In this document: positions 33,972-41,546 of the stretch, in pieces
Layout of the letters: the number at the start of each line of letters is the position of its first letter
Position numbering within the stretch: the stretch's first letter is position 1
DNA from: Pedobacter hiemivivus
GTDB lineage: Bacteria; Bacteroidota; Bacteroidia; Sphingobacteriales; Sphingobacteriaceae
Assembly (NCBI RefSeq): GCF_004331685.1
Contig: NZ_SJSM01000015.1
Coordinates: 53,074-117,073, forward strand
DNA: 64,000 nucleotides
Direction of reading: 5' to 3'
Notes under the pieces: model-generated
The model's input: only the letters and a program-made list of their open reading frames with translations
Database searches by the model: none
Told to the model about the DNA's origin: nothing
Made by a program: the position numbers and the translations under genes

Positions 33972-34059
33972 TTCGTCATGCTGAATTTATTTCAGCATCT
34001 CGGATTTGATATTCTAAACATGCTTAAACGGGATGCTGAAATAAATTCAGCATGACGAA
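33972..34059. repeat. Dispersed nested palindrome, full copy
   Basis: Two perfect 28-bp arms (33972-33999 and 34032-34059) flank a 32-bp loop. Each arm is itself a palindrome (ATGCTGAA-TTTAT-TTCAGCAT), so the DNA can fold either as one long stem or two short hairpins. Related copies are at 59118-59201, 61775-61809 and 63665-63690. It lies between ubiX and mtaB and may also act as a terminator for ubiX. Confidence 0.85.
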
Positions 34060-34087
34060 ATGCATAAAAAATACCGATAGATAACGA

Positions 34088-35407
34088 ATGAAGAAAGTTG
34101 CATTTTATACATTAGGCTGTAAGTTGAATTTCTCTGAAACATCAACAATAGGCCGTTTATTTACCGACGCTGGATACGCAGTAGTGGATTTTACAGACGC
34201 GGCGGATGTATATGTGATCAATACGTGTTCTGTGACAGAGCATGCAGATAAGAAATGTCGTAAGGTGGTAAAAGAAGCCTTAAAATATGCACCCCATGCT
34301 TACATCACCATTGTTGGCTGTTACGCACAGTTAAAGCCAACAGAAATAGCAGAGATTGAGGGTGTGGACATGGTATTAGGCGCTGCAGAAAAATTCAGAA
34401 TTGTAGAATTTATCTCGGATCTAACCAAGCAACCAAAAGCAGTAATTCATCAGCAAAACATAGAAAAGGTTAACCATAACTTTATTGCCGCTTATTCTAT
34501 CGGCGATCGTACCCGTACTTTTTTGAAAGTACAGGATGGTTGTGATTATCCTTGCACCTATTGTACCATACCATTGGCGCGTGGTGGCAGTAGGAGTGAT
34601 ACCATCGAAAATGTGGTGAACCGTGCTCAGCAAATTGCCGAAAGTGGTGTAAAAGAAATCGTATTGACTGGAGTAAATCTGGGCGATTTTGGTATTCGGG
34701 ATGGCCAACGGGAAGATAAATTCTTCGACCTGGTGAAAGCGCTTGATGAAGTTGAGGGTATCGAAAGGATCAGGATCTCTTCTATTGAGCCGAACTTGTT
34801 AAGCAATGAAATCATTGAATTTGTATCGACCTCAAAAAGGTTTGTACCTCATTTTCATATTCCACTGCAATCTGGTTCCAATAAAATATTGGGCCTGATG
34901 AAAAGACGTTACCAACGCGAGTTGTATACCGAACGTGTAGCCAAAATAAAAGCTGTAATGCCAAACTGCTGTATTGGCGTTGACGTAATTGTGGGTTTCC
35001 CTGGTGAAACACATGAAGACTTTCTAGATACGTACCAGTTCCTGAATGAACTTGATATTTCCTACTTACACGTATTTACGTACTCTGAACGTGAGCAAAC
35101 TGAAGCCGCCGAAATGAAAGGTCGTGTTGCAGGAAGCACGCGTGCCGATCGTAGTAAAATGCTCCATATCCTATCGGATAAAAAGCGCAGAGCCTTCTAT
35201 CAATCACAGTTAAATACGATTGGCGAAGTGCTGTTCGAAGACGATCAGAAGAACGGATTCATGCATGGTTTTACTAAAAACTATGTGAAAGTAAAAGCGA
35301 AGTACGATCCGGTAATGGTTAACGAAATCAAAACTGTTAAACTAGTTGAATTGACTGCTGATGGAGAGGTAGAAGTTGAAGAAACACAGGAAGTATTAGC
35401 GCATTAA
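34088..35407 (+). CDS. mtaB: tRNA (N6-L-threonylcarbamoyladenosine(37)-C2)-methylthiotransferase MtaB
   Basis: A 439-residue radical-SAM methylthiotransferase that adds a methylthio group to t6A at position 37 of tRNAs. The N-terminal MTTase domain has cysteines C11, C47 and C78 for the auxiliary 4Fe-4S cluster. The radical-SAM motif is C152, C156, C159 (GCDYPCTYC). A TRAM-like segment ends the protein. KVAFYTLGCKLNFSET and DADVYVINTCSVTEHADKKCR-like motifs separate MtaB from MiaB and RimO. Its ATG is 28 bp after the dispersed palindrome, and lgt follows by 32 bp. Confidence 0.95.
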   Translation: MKKVAFYTLGCKLNFSETSTIGRLFTDAGYAVVDFTDAADVYVINTCSVTEHADKKCRKVVKEALKYAPHAYITIVGCYAQLKPTEIAEIEGVDMVLGAAEKFRIVEFISDLTKQPKAVIHQQNIEKVNHNFIAAYSIGDRTRTFLKVQDGCDYPCTYCTIPLARGGSRSDTIENVVNRAQQIAESGVKEIVLTGVNLGDFGIRDGQREDKFFDLVKALDEVEGIERIRISSIEPNLLSNEIIEFVSTSKRFVPHFHIPLQSGSNKILGLMKRRYQRELYTERVAKIKAVMPNCCIGVDVIVGFPGETHEDFLDTYQFLNELDISYLHVFTYSEREQTEAAEMKGRVAGSTRADRSKMLHILSDKKRRAFYQSQLNTIGEVLFEDDQKNGFMHGFTKNYVKVKAKYDPVMVNEIKTVKLVELTADGEVEVEETQEVLAH

Positions 35408-35439
35408 TCTTATATTCGCATAAAAACCTTTTTTAACTT

Positions 35440-36594
35440 ATGTTTCCAACCGTATCTCATTTTATAGAATACCTTTTTGGTATACAGGTTCCGCTTCCTT
35501 TTAATACATTTGGTGTTTTTGTTGCCTTGGCATTTGTTGCCGGTTACTGGGCATTTACTCAGGAATTTAAGCGAAAAGAAGCGCTTGGAATCATTCATCC
35601 GATAAAAAAACTAATCACTATAGGTAAACCTGCCAGTGCAATAGAAATAGCTTCTAATGCTATTTTTGGCTTTCTTATTGGCTATAAATTGGTTTATGCG
35701 TTATTAAACTATAAACTCTTTGTAGCCGATGCGCAAACGGTTTTGCTTTCTACCAAAGGAAATATTCTGGGTGGTTTGTTTTTTGCAGGTTTGTTCGCTT
35801 ACTGGGATTACCAGGAAAAAAATAAAGTAAAACTAGATAAGCCAAAGACTGTTGAAGTAACTCAGCATCCTTACGAGTTGATGGGTTCGCTGATTGTTTG
35901 GGCTGCGGTATGGGGCTTTTTAGGTGCCAAGATATTTGATAACCTAGAACATTGGGACTCATTTGTAGCAGACCCTATAAATAGCTTGCTTTCTTTTAGT
36001 GGTTTAACTTTTTATGGTGGATTGATCTGCGGTGGTGCAGCTGTGTTATATATTGCTCGTAAAAACGGCATCAAAGTATTGCATATGCTCGATATTGGTG
36101 GACCAGGGATGATGCTTGCTTATAGCGTTGGTCGTATTGGCTGTCACATGTCAGGTGATGGTGATTGGGGGATTACAAATTTAAATCCTAAACCATTCTC
36201 ATGGCTTCCAGACTGGCTTTGGGCTTATAAGTATCCGAATAACGTGGCCAATGAGGGGATACCTATCCCTGGATGCGTTGGTAAGTTTTGTAATGAGCTA
36301 GCTCAACCAGCATACCCAACTCCACTTTATGAGGTGATCGTTTGCTTTATCTTGTTCCTGATCTTATGGAAAATTCGTGACCGTATTAAATTGCCAGGCA
36401 TGATGTTTGGAATTTACCTGATGATGAATGGTGTCGAGCGTTTCTTCATCGAGCTGATTCGCGTGAACACTAAATACAATGTTGCTGGTATACAATTTAC
36501 ACAAGCAGAATTTTTATCTTGTATCATGTTCTTATCTGGCTTGTTTCTTGTGCTTAATGCAGTAAAGAACAAAGATAAATTAGCCAACTATTAA
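35440..36594 (+). CDS. lgt: Prolipoprotein diacylglyceryl transferase, Bacteroidota type
   Basis: A 384-residue polytopic membrane enzyme that transfers diacylglycerol to the lipobox cysteine, the first step in lipoprotein maturation. The window contains many lipoproteins that would need it. The family signature, GRIGNFxNGE in E. coli, reads GRIGCHMSGDGDWG here, and ERFFIELIRVN near the C-terminus matches the conserved Glu/Arg block. It is longer than the proteobacterial enzyme (about 290) owing to an insertion at about 120-150 and a loop around 250-280. The IMPase gene follows in the same frame after 12 bp. Confidence 0.9.
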   Translation: MFPTVSHFIEYLFGIQVPLPFNTFGVFVALAFVAGYWAFTQEFKRKEALGIIHPIKKLITIGKPASAIEIASNAIFGFLIGYKLVYALLNYKLFVADAQTVLLSTKGNILGGLFFAGLFAYWDYQEKNKVKLDKPKTVEVTQHPYELMGSLIVWAAVWGFLGAKIFDNLEHWDSFVADPINSLLSFSGLTFYGGLICGGAAVLYIARKNGIKVLHMLDIGGPGMMLAYSVGRIGCHMSGDGDWGITNLNPKPFSWLPDWLWAYKYPNNVANEGIPIPGCVGKFCNELAQPAYPTPLYEVIVCFILFLILWKIRDRIKLPGMMFGIYLMMNGVERFFIELIRVNTKYNVAGIQFTQAEFLSCIMFLSGLFLVLNAVKNKDKLANY

Positions 36595-36606
36595 AATTTA
36601 CCCGAT

Positions 36607-37401
36607 TTGGATTACGAAATATTATGCTCAAAGGTTATTGCTATAGCCCGGCTTACAGGTAATTTTATCAGAAAGGAATCTATGAACTTTGATGCTAAAG
36701 CCATCGAGTTTAAAGGGCTAAATGATTTAGTGTCCTATGTGGATAAAACTGCGGAAAAGCAATTGGTCAGAAATTTAGCTAAAATCCTTCCAGAAGCGGG
36801 TTTTACTACCGAAGAAAAAACAACCAGTACTAAGGGGGCAGTATACAATTGGATTATTGATCCCTTGGATGGTACGACTAACTTTATTCATGGATTACCT
36901 ACTTATTCCATCAGTATCGCTTTGTATGAAGCTGATCAGCCTGTAATCGGTGTAGTTTATGAGATTACCAGAGGGGAGATGTTCTATACTTATAAAGGTG
37001 GTGCCGCTTATCTGAATAATAAACCAATTACTGTTTCTTCTCGACCTAAACTGTCAGACTGTTTACTAGCTACAGGTTTTCCATATTATGAATTTGCTCA
37101 GCAGGAGCAGTACATGCAACTCTTAGCAGAAATCATGCGTAGATGTCACGGCTTAAGAAGGATTGGTTCTGCAGCTGTAGATCTTGCTTATGTAGCCTGT
37201 GGTCGCTTTGATGCGTATTTTGAATACAACCTCAACTCATGGGATGTAGCAGCCGGTGCGTACCTTGTACAGCAAGCTGGTGGACATATCATGAACTTTA
37301 GTGGGGGCGACGAATTTATTGAGAAACGAGAGATTTTAGCAACCAATGCTTTTCTTGATGAAGAGCTATTGGAGCTGATGAATAAACATTTCAACGCATA
37401 A
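36607..37401 (+). CDS. Inositol monophosphatase family protein
   Basis: A 264-residue Mg2+-dependent phosphatase. Metal ligands are E70 (in TTEEKT), D85, D88 (WIIDPLDGTTNF) and the Asp of NSWDVAAGAYLVQQAGG; the fold also covers CysQ and FBPase-like members. The start is the TTG at 36607: no ATG lies between the lgt stop and it, and the residues it encodes (DYEILCSKVIAIARLTG) align with the usual N-terminus, whereas the first ATG would delete 25 residues. It is in the same frame as lgt, 12 bp downstream, and probably co-transcribed with it. Confidence 0.9.
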   Translation: MDYEILCSKVIAIARLTGNFIRKESMNFDAKAIEFKGLNDLVSYVDKTAEKQLVRNLAKILPEAGFTTEEKTTSTKGAVYNWIIDPLDGTTNFIHGLPTYSISIALYEADQPVIGVVYEITRGEMFYTYKGGAAYLNNKPITVSSRPKLSDCLLATGFPYYEFAQQEQYMQLLAEIMRRCHGLRRIGSAAVDLAYVACGRFDAYFEYNLNSWDVAAGAYLVQQAGGHIMNFSGGDEFIEKREILATNAFLDEELLELMNKHFNA

Positions 37402-37434
37402 AAAAAAGGGTTCATGTTAAATGAACCCTTTTTT
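37402..37434. terminator. Bidirectional rho-independent terminator
   Basis: A perfect 14-bp stem (AAAAAAGGGTTCAT / ATGAACCCTTTTTT) with a 5-nt loop sits between the convergent IMPase and nfu genes and has runs of A and T on both sides. Confidence 0.95.
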
Positions 37435-37456
37435 ACTAAATTGTTATTGCTTTCTA

Positions 37457-38008
37457 CTACAAAGCTTCTGAAACTACTTCTTTCACTTCAGGAACCATAC
37501 GTTGTAATAAATTCTGAATTCCAGACTTCAACGTAATGGTAGAAGAAGGGCATCCACTGCAAGATCCTCTAAGCTCTACTGTTACTATACCTTCATCAAA
37601 TGATTTATAGCTAATTGCTCCACCATCTTGCTCCACCGCTGGGCGAACATAATCGTGTAGGATTTGCTGAATTTTAATCTCTAAATCAGTTCCTTCAAAA
37701 GCAGGTGCTTCATCCGATGTAACTTCTTTTATTTTGTATTCAGATTCAACTGCTCCTTTTACAAATTCTTTCAAAATAGGTTCAATATCTGCCCATTCTG
37801 CATCTTCTGTTTTGGTGATCGTTACAAAATTACTTGCAAAAAAAACGCCATTCACAAAATTGAATTTAAACAATTCTTTTGCGAAAGGAGATTGCTCAGC
37901 ACTCTCTTTAGTTGCAAAATCTTCGCTGCCATTGATCAATAATTTATTGACCATGAATTTCATTGTAGCAGGATTTGGCGTTTGTTCTGTATATACGTTG
38001 ATAGTCAT
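37457..38008 (-). CDS. NifU/Nfu family iron-sulfur cluster carrier
   Basis: A 183-residue Nfu protein with two domains. Residues about 1-88 form the Nfu N-terminal domain, beginning TEQTPNPATMKFMVN. Residues about 105-180 form the NifU C-terminal domain, with C150 and C153 in RGSCSGCPSST holding the transferable 4Fe-4S cluster. It acts in the cytoplasm, passing clusters to apo-proteins such as those in MtaB or LutB. It is followed by a shared terminator. A TATTTTTG box on its strand is at 38026-38033. Confidence 0.94.
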   Translation of the reverse strand: MTINVYTEQTPNPATMKFMVNKLLINGSEDFATKESAEQSPFAKELFKFNFVNGVFFASNFVTITKTEDAEWADIEPILKEFVKGAVESEYKIKEVTSDEAPAFEGTDLEIKIQQILHDYVRPAVEQDGGAISYKSFDEGIVTVELRGSCSGCPSSTITLKSGIQNLLQRMVPEVKEVVSEAL

Positions 38009-38098
38009 TGTCTTATTTTTTTATACAAAAATAAATAATTCATAGATGCAATTCCCCTAGCAGGTGTCTGTTTTAGGTCATTATATCTTAAATCATCC

Positions 38099-39445
38099 TT
38101 AAAACACCCCTGTGTAGTTAAATGGCGTGATTTGTTTCAATTCTTCTTTTAACTCATCGCTCACATTTAAGCCGTCAATAAAATCAGCCATAGTTGTGGC
38201 AGTGATCTTTTGATTGGTACGGGTTAAATCTTTTAGCGCCTCGTAAGGGTTTGGATAAGCTTCTCTTCTAAGTACGGTTTGTATCGCTTCAGCAACCACA
38301 GCCCAGTTATTTTCCAGGTCTGCAGCGATAGCCTCATTGTTTAATATAATCTTATTTAAGCCCTTTAAAGTCGAAGCCATGGCGATTACTGTATGCGCCA
38401 TAGGCACACCAATATTTCTAAGTACTGTAGAGTCTGTTAAATCTCTTTGTAGACGGGAAATAGGTAGTTTAGCCGCAAAGAATTCAAATAAAGCATTGGC
38501 AATACCTGCATTACCTTCTGCATTTTCAAAGTCAATTGGATTAACCTTATGTGGCATAGCCGATGAACCTACTTCACCTTCTTTTATTTTTTGTTTAAAG
38601 TAATTTTTAGAGATATAAGCCCAGATATCTCTGTCCATATCAATAATGATGTTGTTGATCCTTTTCAAAGCATCACATTGTGCTGCAAACTGATCGTAAT
38701 GCTCAATTTGAGTAGTGTGCTGTGCACGGGTTAAACCTAAAGCCTCATTTACAAAGCGATTAGAGAAATGTACCCAATTGATTTTTGGATAAGCAATATG
38801 GTGTGCGTTGAAGTTTCCAGTGGCACCACCAAATTTAGCGCTGTTTGGAATGGCTTTCAGGTTATGTAACTGAATTTCTAAACGCTCAGCAAAAACAAGG
38901 AATTCCTTACCTAATTTAGTAGGAGAGGCTGGTTGTCCGTGCGTATGTGCTAACAATGGAACATCTTTCCATTCGGTAGCCAAGTCTCTAATTTTTCCAA
39001 TTAATTGAGAAATACTAGGGTAGTAAACTTCGTTTAGGGCTAATTTAAAAGTATAAGGAATAGCCGTATTGTTAATATCCTGAGAAGTTAGTCCAAAATG
39101 GATAAACTCTTTGTAGTTTTCAAATCCAAGTTGGTCGAACTGTTTTTTAATGAAATATTCAACAGCTTTCACATCATGGTTGGTCACTTTTTCAGTGTCT
39201 TTTACTTCCTGTGCATGTTCATCATTGAATTGTTCATGGATTAAACGGAGTTTAGGATAGTTTGTTTTGTCAAACTGATCTAGTCCAGGTAATCCTGCTT
39301 CACAAAGTGAAATGAAATATTCAATTTCTACATAGACTCTGTATTTAATTAATGCAGATTCTGAAAAATATTTAGAAAGGCCGTGGGTTGTATTTCTATA
39401 ACGTCCATCAACCGGAGAAATAGCTTGAAGTGGAGATAAATTCAT
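38099..39445 (-). CDS. purB: Adenylosuccinate lyase
   Basis: A 448-residue member of the fumarase/aspartase superfamily that catalyses two steps of purine synthesis. The N-terminal LQAISPVDGRYRN is typical of PurB, as are HGLTSQDINNTA, HTHGQPASPTKLGKE and the signature GSSAMPHKVNPIDFENAEGN. I start at the ATG at 39445; a longer frame to 39493 would read through the promoter. It is monocistronic, with the nfu gene 90 bp downstream. Confidence 0.96.
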   Translation of the reverse strand: MNLSPLQAISPVDGRYRNTTHGLSKYFSESALIKYRVYVEIEYFISLCEAGLPGLDQFDKTNYPKLRLIHEQFNDEHAQEVKDTEKVTNHDVKAVEYFIKKQFDQLGFENYKEFIHFGLTSQDINNTAIPYTFKLALNEVYYPSISQLIGKIRDLATEWKDVPLLAHTHGQPASPTKLGKEFLVFAERLEIQLHNLKAIPNSAKFGGATGNFNAHHIAYPKINWVHFSNRFVNEALGLTRAQHTTQIEHYDQFAAQCDALKRINNIIIDMDRDIWAYISKNYFKQKIKEGEVGSSAMPHKVNPIDFENAEGNAGIANALFEFFAAKLPISRLQRDLTDSTVLRNIGVPMAHTVIAMASTLKGLNKIILNNEAIAADLENNWAVVAEAIQTVLRREAYPNPYEALKDLTRTNQKITATTMADFIDGLNVSDELKEELKQITPFNYTGVF

Positions 39446-39468
39446 GAATGTAACTGTTTTTACGAGCA

Positions 39469-39498
39469 CAAAGGTAACATTATTAGGCGGCAAGCAAA
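39469..39498 (-). promoter_or_regulatory. Promoter of purB
   Basis: On the minus strand, TTTG (39495-39498), 18 bp gap, then TACCTTTG (39469-39476), an almost ideal Bacteroidota -33/-7 pair. It ends 23 bp before the purB ATG at 39445, which also argues against the longer start at 39493. Confidence 0.7.
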
Positions 39499-39593
39499 GC
39501 AGTAGAGTCGCATAAATTATGAAGTGATCCGGCTGGTTTTGCTCTGACTCTATTATAAAGCAATTTAATTCACAGTGTATTAACGGACGTTAA

Positions 39594-39662
39594 CCGGACA
39601 CTACTCGGCTCCACCCAGGTAGTGTCCGAGTAATGTCCGGGTAATGTCCGGGTAATGTCCGG
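39594..39662. repeat. 11-bp tandem array (GTAATGTCCGG) with an inverted half copy
   Basis: Four head-to-tail 11-bp units: GTAGTGTCCGA (39619-39629), then GTAATGTCCGG at 39630, 39641 and 39652. Upstream at 39594-39604 lies CCGGACACTAC, the reverse complement of a unit, so the outermost parts can form a hairpin with a 14-bp loop. The array is in the 289-bp gap between purB and the 102-aa gene. Confidence 0.85.
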
Positions 39663-39734
39663 GAATATGGCGGTTTCAAACGGTAAACGTGGAGTTAACT
39701 ATAAAGAAATTTTTCTGAAGTAGGGTCTTTTTTT

Positions 39735-40043
39735 TTAGGAGTTAGGGGACAGTTTTTTCTTTTCTGTATAGATGTAGCTAGCGTTCATCACATCAATTAG
39801 TTGTGTATAGAAGAACAACATATCTGCATTTTCTTCTCCGTCGGCGAAACCTGTTGAGTGCCCGACCCAGCTTCTATACAATTGCCAAAGTTTCTCTCTA
39901 ATTTCATGTAGGTCGTTGTTACCATAAAAATCAGCAAGTACACCATAAGGATTTTCCAAGTCAGCATTGGTTAAGCCTGTTGGCTGGTAATCCAATTTTT
40001 TCATGATTTTATCGTTTTCTAATGATAAGATTTGCGGTTCCAT
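39735..40043 (-). CDS. Hypothetical protein, 102 aa
   Basis: Unrecognised family. I start at the ATG at 40043 (MEPQILSLENDKIM) because AAAGGAG stands 8 bp before it. Such a strong Shine-Dalgarno is unusual in this window. The frame extends to 40169 without it. The protein is acidic with an aromatic, helical middle (LWQLYRSWVGHSTGFADGEE) and no membrane helix. It is transcribed away from the XRE regulator with a 128-bp gap that contains two palindromes, so the regulator may control it. Confidence 0.6.
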   Translation of the reverse strand: MEPQILSLENDKIMKKLDYQPTGLTNADLENPYGVLADFYGNNDLHEIREKLWQLYRSWVGHSTGFADGEENADMLFFYTQLIDVMNASYIYTEKKKLSPNS

Positions 40044-40101
40044 ATTTTGATCTCCTTTAATTAGTTGCTTATTTATAATAATTAAATCAATTGCATAGAT
40101 G

Positions 40102-40139
40102 CGATATATCGAGTTAAAGTGGTATATCCAAGTATACCA
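40102..40139. promoter_or_regulatory. Two palindromes in the divergent XRE intergenic region
   Basis: CGATATATCG (40102-40111) is a perfect 10-bp palindrome. TGGTATA-N6-TATACCA (40120-40139) is a 7-bp inverted repeat. Both lie between the divergent starts at 40043 and 40172, where an autoregulating XRE protein would bind. Confidence 0.5.
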
Positions 40140-40171
40140 TAAATGTTTTTTACAAAGCTGATCTTTCATCG

Positions 40172-40417
40172 ATGAATACGAGTGATCTAGAATTATTGAA
40201 AGGCAAACTTGGTGAACGAATTAAAGGATTACGTGAGAAACGTGAATTGAGCATTAGACAATTTGCTTTACTTGCCGACATAGAACATCCTCAACTTATC
40301 AATATTGAAAAGGGAAGAGTTGATTTAAAGCTTAGTACACTTAATAAAATCGCTAAAGCTTTTGATATGGACTTGATGGCGCTTTTTGATTTTTCTGGAC
40401 TGAATACTGAAAAATAA
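40172..40417 (+). CDS. XRE family HTH transcriptional regulator, 81 aa
   Basis: A compact regulator: residues about 10-70 are a Cro/C1-type five-helix domain (LGERIKGLREKRELSIRQFALLADIEHPQLINIEKGRV, then LSTLNKIAKAFDMDLMALFDF). It has no extra domain, so it acts as a DNA-binding dimer. Divergent from the 102-aa gene. The decayed gene at 43442-43654 is a relative, sharing the S-[IL]-R-[QK]-F ... D-x-E-x-x-Q ... IE-x-G-x-V pattern. A hairpin at 40434-40464 follows the stop. Confidence 0.88.
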   Translation: MNTSDLELLKGKLGERIKGLREKRELSIRQFALLADIEHPQLINIEKGRVDLKLSTLNKIAKAFDMDLMALFDFSGLNTEK

Positions 40418-40433
40418 TACAGGCAAATAAAAA

Positions 40434-40464
40434 AGCGGAAATAGTCAATCCAACTATTTCCGCT
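40434..40464. terminator. Hairpin terminator after the XRE gene
   Basis: A perfect 12-bp stem (AGCGGAAATAGT / ACTATTTCCGCT, 7-nt loop) lies 16 bp after the XRE stop. The A-run is on the 5' side, so the U-run would be on the minus-strand transcript; on the plus strand it may act as a stem only. Confidence 0.65.
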
Positions 40465-40751
40465 CATCTAAATTAACGCTCTCGTATGTAAAGACGTTAA
40501 TTGGGACTGTATATTGTGTTATCCAACAAATTAATTTGTTTGGAATAAATACCAAATTCAGATCAATACCAAAAAAGTGCTTGATTGTTACTTTGGTCCG
40601 GGGCAGTCATTGACAGTGTGTTGTTAAGGTTATTGGGCCCAGGATGGCCCCGTCAATACCTGGGGAAGGTCCCAGCATTGCCCCTCGAATTATTGGTTAT
40701 GAAAACAAACTGCTTCCAATTTAAAATGGTGATAAAAAGTATTGGGCAATA
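40465..40751. other. Gene-free spacer with a GC-rich structured block
   Basis: No credible gene. The block at about 40595-40690 is markedly more GC-rich than its surroundings. It holds GGGGCA (40600-40605) opposite TGCCCC (40679-40684), plus an inner CTGGG/CCCAG hairpin (40660-40675). It looks like an imperfect folded repeat of unknown type. The rest is plain AT-rich DNA. Confidence 0.4.
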
Positions 40752-40782
40752 AAAAAGGCCTTGGGGAAACCAAGGCCTTTTT
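40752..40782. terminator. Bidirectional rho-independent terminator
   Basis: A perfect 13-bp stem (AAAAAGGCCTTGG / CCAAGGCCTTTTT, 5-nt loop) stands 18 bp beyond the stop of the 70-aa lipoprotein gene on the minus strand. Confidence 0.92.
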
Positions 40783-40799
40783 ATAAAGTCTAATTTAGC

Positions 40800-41012
40800 T
40801 TAGTGAGCTGGAGCAGTAGTCTCAGTAGTAGTTTTAACTGTAGTATCTTTTACAGCTGAATCAGTAACTGTAGTATCAACTGTAGTTACAACAGCAGAAG
40901 TATCAGTTAAAGTAGTATCTGTAGATTCGCCAGTTTTTTCTGATGATTGACAAGCTGCTACTGATAAAGTGATTGCTAAAGCTAAAAAGCCAAATTTAAA
41001 TGCGTTTTTCAT
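40800..41012 (-). CDS. Small threonine-rich lipoprotein, 70 aa
   Basis: A short lipoprotein with signal peptide and lipobox LSVAAC (Cys21). The mature part of about 50 residues is almost entirely Thr, Val, Ser and Asp in a loose DTT/TVTD/TTVKTT repeat, so it is probably an unstructured surface or periplasmic tail. No family is recognised. It is monocistronic with a strong terminator after it. In Bacteroidota such Thr/Ser-rich tails, with their D-[TS]-[ATV] triplets, can be O-glycosylated; that is inference. Confidence 0.75.
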   Translation of the reverse strand: MKNAFKFGFLALAITLSVAACQSSEKTGESTDTTLTDTSAVVTTVDTTVTDSAVKDTTVKTTTETTAPAH

Positions 41013-41310
41013 TCTAATTCTATTTTAAATAATTAATTAATTTTACTGATTAATACCTGAAAGTTTAAAAGGTAACCCAGTGATTTCAAAAAAAAGTAAA
41101 ATTAATTTAATAAAAATGCTTTTTCTTTATATTGTGCTGTTTTACAATCGGATAAGTTTCTCAGGTCCTAATTCCGAGCCGCAAATATATCATCATTTAT
41201 TTATTGTTTTCAAATTTATTTTCTTTTTATTTTAATAAAATTCCTTTAGTGGTTATAATGAGTGTGATATGTGACGCACTTTCTTTTGAGATCCTTCGGG
41301 GACAGTCTAA
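41013..41310. other. AT-rich spacer without a gene
   Basis: No open frame with a plausible start or family was found. The interval is AT-rich. It contains the upstream region of the 70-aa lipoprotein gene and leads into the 11-bp array at 41311. Confidence 0.4.
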
Positions 41311-41409
41311 GACTCCTAGGAGTCTGCTAGGACTCTGTTAGGAATCTCCTAGGACTCTCGTAGGACCCTGCCTCCTTTGAAACTCCTTTCAGACTCCTTT
41401 CGGACTCCT
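41311..41409. repeat. Degenerate 11-bp tandem array (nine units)
   Basis: Nine units of 11 bp fill 99 bp. Five end in TAGGA, beginning with GACTCCTAGGA, GTCTGCTAGGA, CTCTGTTAGGA, ATCTCCTAGGA and CTCTCGTAGGA. One is transitional (41366-41376). Three end in ACTCCT, for example TTCGGACTCCT. The period equals that of the unrelated array at 39619. It lies 138 bp before the ECF sigma factor gene. Confidence 0.8.
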
Positions 41410-41546
41410 TGTTGTATAAAACCATCTCCGAAGCATAGTAAAGAGATACTAATCGATGTTAATTTATGTTTTAAGAGATAATAGCAATAAAAAATATTTT
41501 TTTTAGTTAACATTGGGTTACCATTCACGTATAAAGGTATTAATTG

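Noticed and set aside
39446..39493. N-terminal extension of PurB
   Set aside because: It runs through the promoter at 39469-39498, and the family N-terminus starts after the Met at 39445.
39594..39662. CRISPR array
   Set aside because: The units are 11 bp and directly adjacent with no spacers, and there are no cas genes nearby.
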